The position numbers and the translations under genes are program-made. The notes under the pieces were generated by a model. It had not been told where the DNA came from. It worked only from the letters and a program-made list of their open reading frames with translations, and searched no databases. 5,982 nucleotides of DNA, taken from the NCBI GenBank assembly GCA_013695855.1, contig JACCZR010000268.1, positions 1 to 5,982 on the forward strand, given 5' to 3'. Each line of letters begins with the position of its first letter. Positions within the stretch are counted from its first letter, which is position 1. The DNA comes from Thermoleophilaceae bacterium (GTDB lineage: Bacteria > Actinomycetota > Thermoleophilia > Solirubrobacterales > Thermoleophilaceae). Below, one piece after another: positions 5,218 through 5,982 of the stretch.

Positions 5218-5870
5218 TCGTCGTTCTCGACGGCTGAGACCACCTTTGCCGCCCACTCCTCGGGCTCGACTTCTTCCCACCCCGATGTGTCCAGGTGACG
5301 CCCGTAGGTCTCCTTGGTCTCGTCGAGCATGTCGGTCCTCACGCCTGGCGTGACCATGTGCGTGACGCCCACCCCCGTGCCCTTCAGCTCGCGCCGCAGC
5401 GCCTCGCTGAACGCCACCACGCCGGACTTCGAAGCCGCGTAGGTGGAGGCCGAGGGGAAGAACGCGTAGCCCGAGACGCTCGCGTTGTTGACGATCCAGC
5501 CGCGGCCGCGCTGCACCATCGCCGGCAGTGCCAGATGGGTCAGGTGCGCCACCGCCGTGACGTTGACCTGGAACATCGCGTAGATCTCGTCGGTGTCCTG
5601 CTCCTCGAGCAGCCCCCCGGTCATCCGCCCTGCGTTGTTGAACAGGACGTCGACCTGCTCGTCCAGGCCCGCCCAGGACTCCTCGATCGACTCCTTGGAG
5701 GACATGTCCATGCGCACGGGCACCAGCTCGCCGGGGTCCTCGAGCCTCTCGGGCAACCGCGCGCCGGCGAGGACCCTCGTGCGGGGACGCTTGGCGATCT
5801 CGTCGGCCAGCGCGCGGCCGATGCCGCGGTTGGCTCCCGTGATGAGAACGGTGGTGCCTGAGAGATCCAT
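5091..5870 (-). CDS. Short-chain dehydrogenase/reductase (SDR)
   Basis: This 259-residue classical SDR is an NAD(P)(H)-dependent oxidoreductase acting on an alcohol or ketone. The cofactor motif is TGANRGIG (11-18). NNAG follows at 78-81, and the catalytic set N103, S131, Y144 and K148 (YAASK at 144-148) is complete, with the 13-residue Ser-Tyr spacing expected. TPGVRTDML after the active site is also typical. A basic residue (R38, in AGAR) after the second strand hints at NADPH use. Length is normal and no membrane segment is obvious. The ATG at 5870-5868 has GGAGG directly against it, too close for a normal Shine-Dalgarno, while TAGGGT sits 6 bases upstream, so the mRNA may be leaderless. 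The gene converges on the methyltransferase and overlaps it by 127 bp. The substrate is unknown; a role in the same lipid pathway is suggested only by position. Confidence 0.95.
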   Translation of the reverse strand: MDLSGTTVLITGANRGIGRALADEIAKRPRTRVLAGARLPERLEDPGELVPVRMDMSSKESIEESWAGLDEQVDVLFNNAGRMTGGLLEEQDTDEIYAMFQVNVTAVAHLTHLALPAMVQRGRGWIVNNASVSGYAFFPSASTYAASKSGVVAFSEALRRELKGTGVGVTHMVTPGVRTDMLDETKETYGRHLDTSGWEEVEPEEWAAKVVSAVENDDHIVGPGGRTALAKLASRGPAFVLDALTAKGFSRAKRPPSDG

Positions 5871-5905
5871 CCTCCGACCCTACGGGGCAGATTAGGCTGG
5901 CGCTC
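5871..5905. promoter_or_regulatory. Divergent leaderless-type promoters for SDR and MBL-fold genes
   Basis: Only 35 bases separate the two divergent start codons. On the plus strand TAGGCT (5893-5898) lies exactly 7 bases before the ATG at 5906, the spacing expected for a leaderless mRNA. On the minus strand TAGGGT (5882-5877) lies 6 bases before the SDR ATG, and a second candidate, TAATCT (5894-5889), overlaps the plus-strand box by two bases. No standard -35 boxes are apparent. Polymerase binding for one gene would therefore overlap the other. The boxes are seen directly; their use is inferred. Confidence 0.5.
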
Positions 5906-5982
5906 ATGAGCAAGCCGGTGAAGGAGGCCGACGGCGTCTGGCGGGTGACCGGCGGCTTCCCGCTGAAGATGAACGTCTTCCT
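5906..5982 (+). CDS. MBL-fold metallo-hydrolase, N-terminal fragment
   Basis: Only the first 25 complete codons are present; the gene runs off the window. The protein begins MSKPVKEADGVWRVTGGFPL, followed by KMNVFL. The VWRVTGGFPLKMNVFL pattern is the usual opening beta-strand pair of metallo-beta-lactamase-fold hydrolases (compare the common form in which a VWRI-type strand leads to a MNVYL-type strand). The zinc-binding HxHxDH motif would lie further downstream, out of view, so the enzymatic role cannot be given. The ATG at 5906 has no Shine-Dalgarno but a TAGGCT box 7 bases upstream supports it as a leaderless start. It is divergent from the SDR gene. Confidence 0.72.
   Translation, partial: MSKPVKEADGVWRVTGGFPLKMNVF

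Noticed and set aside
3865..5913. 682-codon open frame on the minus strand
   Set aside because: It covers the methyltransferase on the other strand and the SDR in a shifted frame. It shows no domain, only low-complexity Arg/Gly/His-rich sequence, so it is a shadow.
1..5982. tRNA, rRNA, CRISPR array or insertion sequence
   Set aside because: No tRNA-like cloverleaf with a TTCGANNC arm, no regularly spaced repeats, no transposase motifs and no flanking direct repeats were seen on reading both strands.

Overview
The window reads as a piece of chromosome from a very GC-rich bacterium. Codons end overwhelmingly in G or C, genes overlap through GTGA, TTGA and ATGA junctions, and several starts have a TAnnnT hexamer 6-9 nt upstream and no Shine-Dalgarno (leaderless style). 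With a membrane pyrophosphatase and a small multi-helix membrane protein of a type I associate with Actinobacteria, this points to an actinobacterium, perhaps Thermoleophilia/Solirubrobacterales. That placement is inference, not something the sequence proves.

Layout. Bases 1-200 are the 3' end of a proton/sodium-pumping pyrophosphatase gene (hppA). Bases 201-821 hold no intact gene. They contain a minus-strand reading frame for a one-helix membrane protein with no usable start codon, abutting head-to-head the decayed remains of a winged-helix regulator (in-frame TAG, extra internal segment, no start). Bases 822-1502 carry a minus-strand toxin-antitoxin pair: a Phd/YefM-type antitoxin followed by a PIN-domain (VapC-type) toxin.

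Bases 1567-5217 form a tight four-gene plus-strand operon: a small membrane protein of unknown function, an FAD-dependent amine-oxidase-like flavoprotein, a DUF1365 protein, and a methyltransferase of the cyclopropane-fatty-acid-synthase (CFAS) superfamily. A short-chain dehydrogenase/reductase (SDR) converges from the minus strand (5091-5870) and overlaps the methyltransferase 3' end by 127 bp. Bases 5906-5982 are the start of a divergent metallo-beta-lactamase-fold hydrolase.

How the genes may work together. The flavoprotein, DUF1365 protein and CFAS-like methyltransferase are a recurring trio thought to modify acyl chains of membrane lipids. The methyltransferase here has Ser and Gln at positions aligned with two of the bicarbonate-binding residues of E. 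coli CFAS, so its product may not be a plain cyclopropane fatty acid. The SDR next door could be a further redox enzyme of the same pathway. The best candidates for under-described biology are this operon, with its coupled membrane protein, and the antisense 3' overlap of methyltransferase and SDR.
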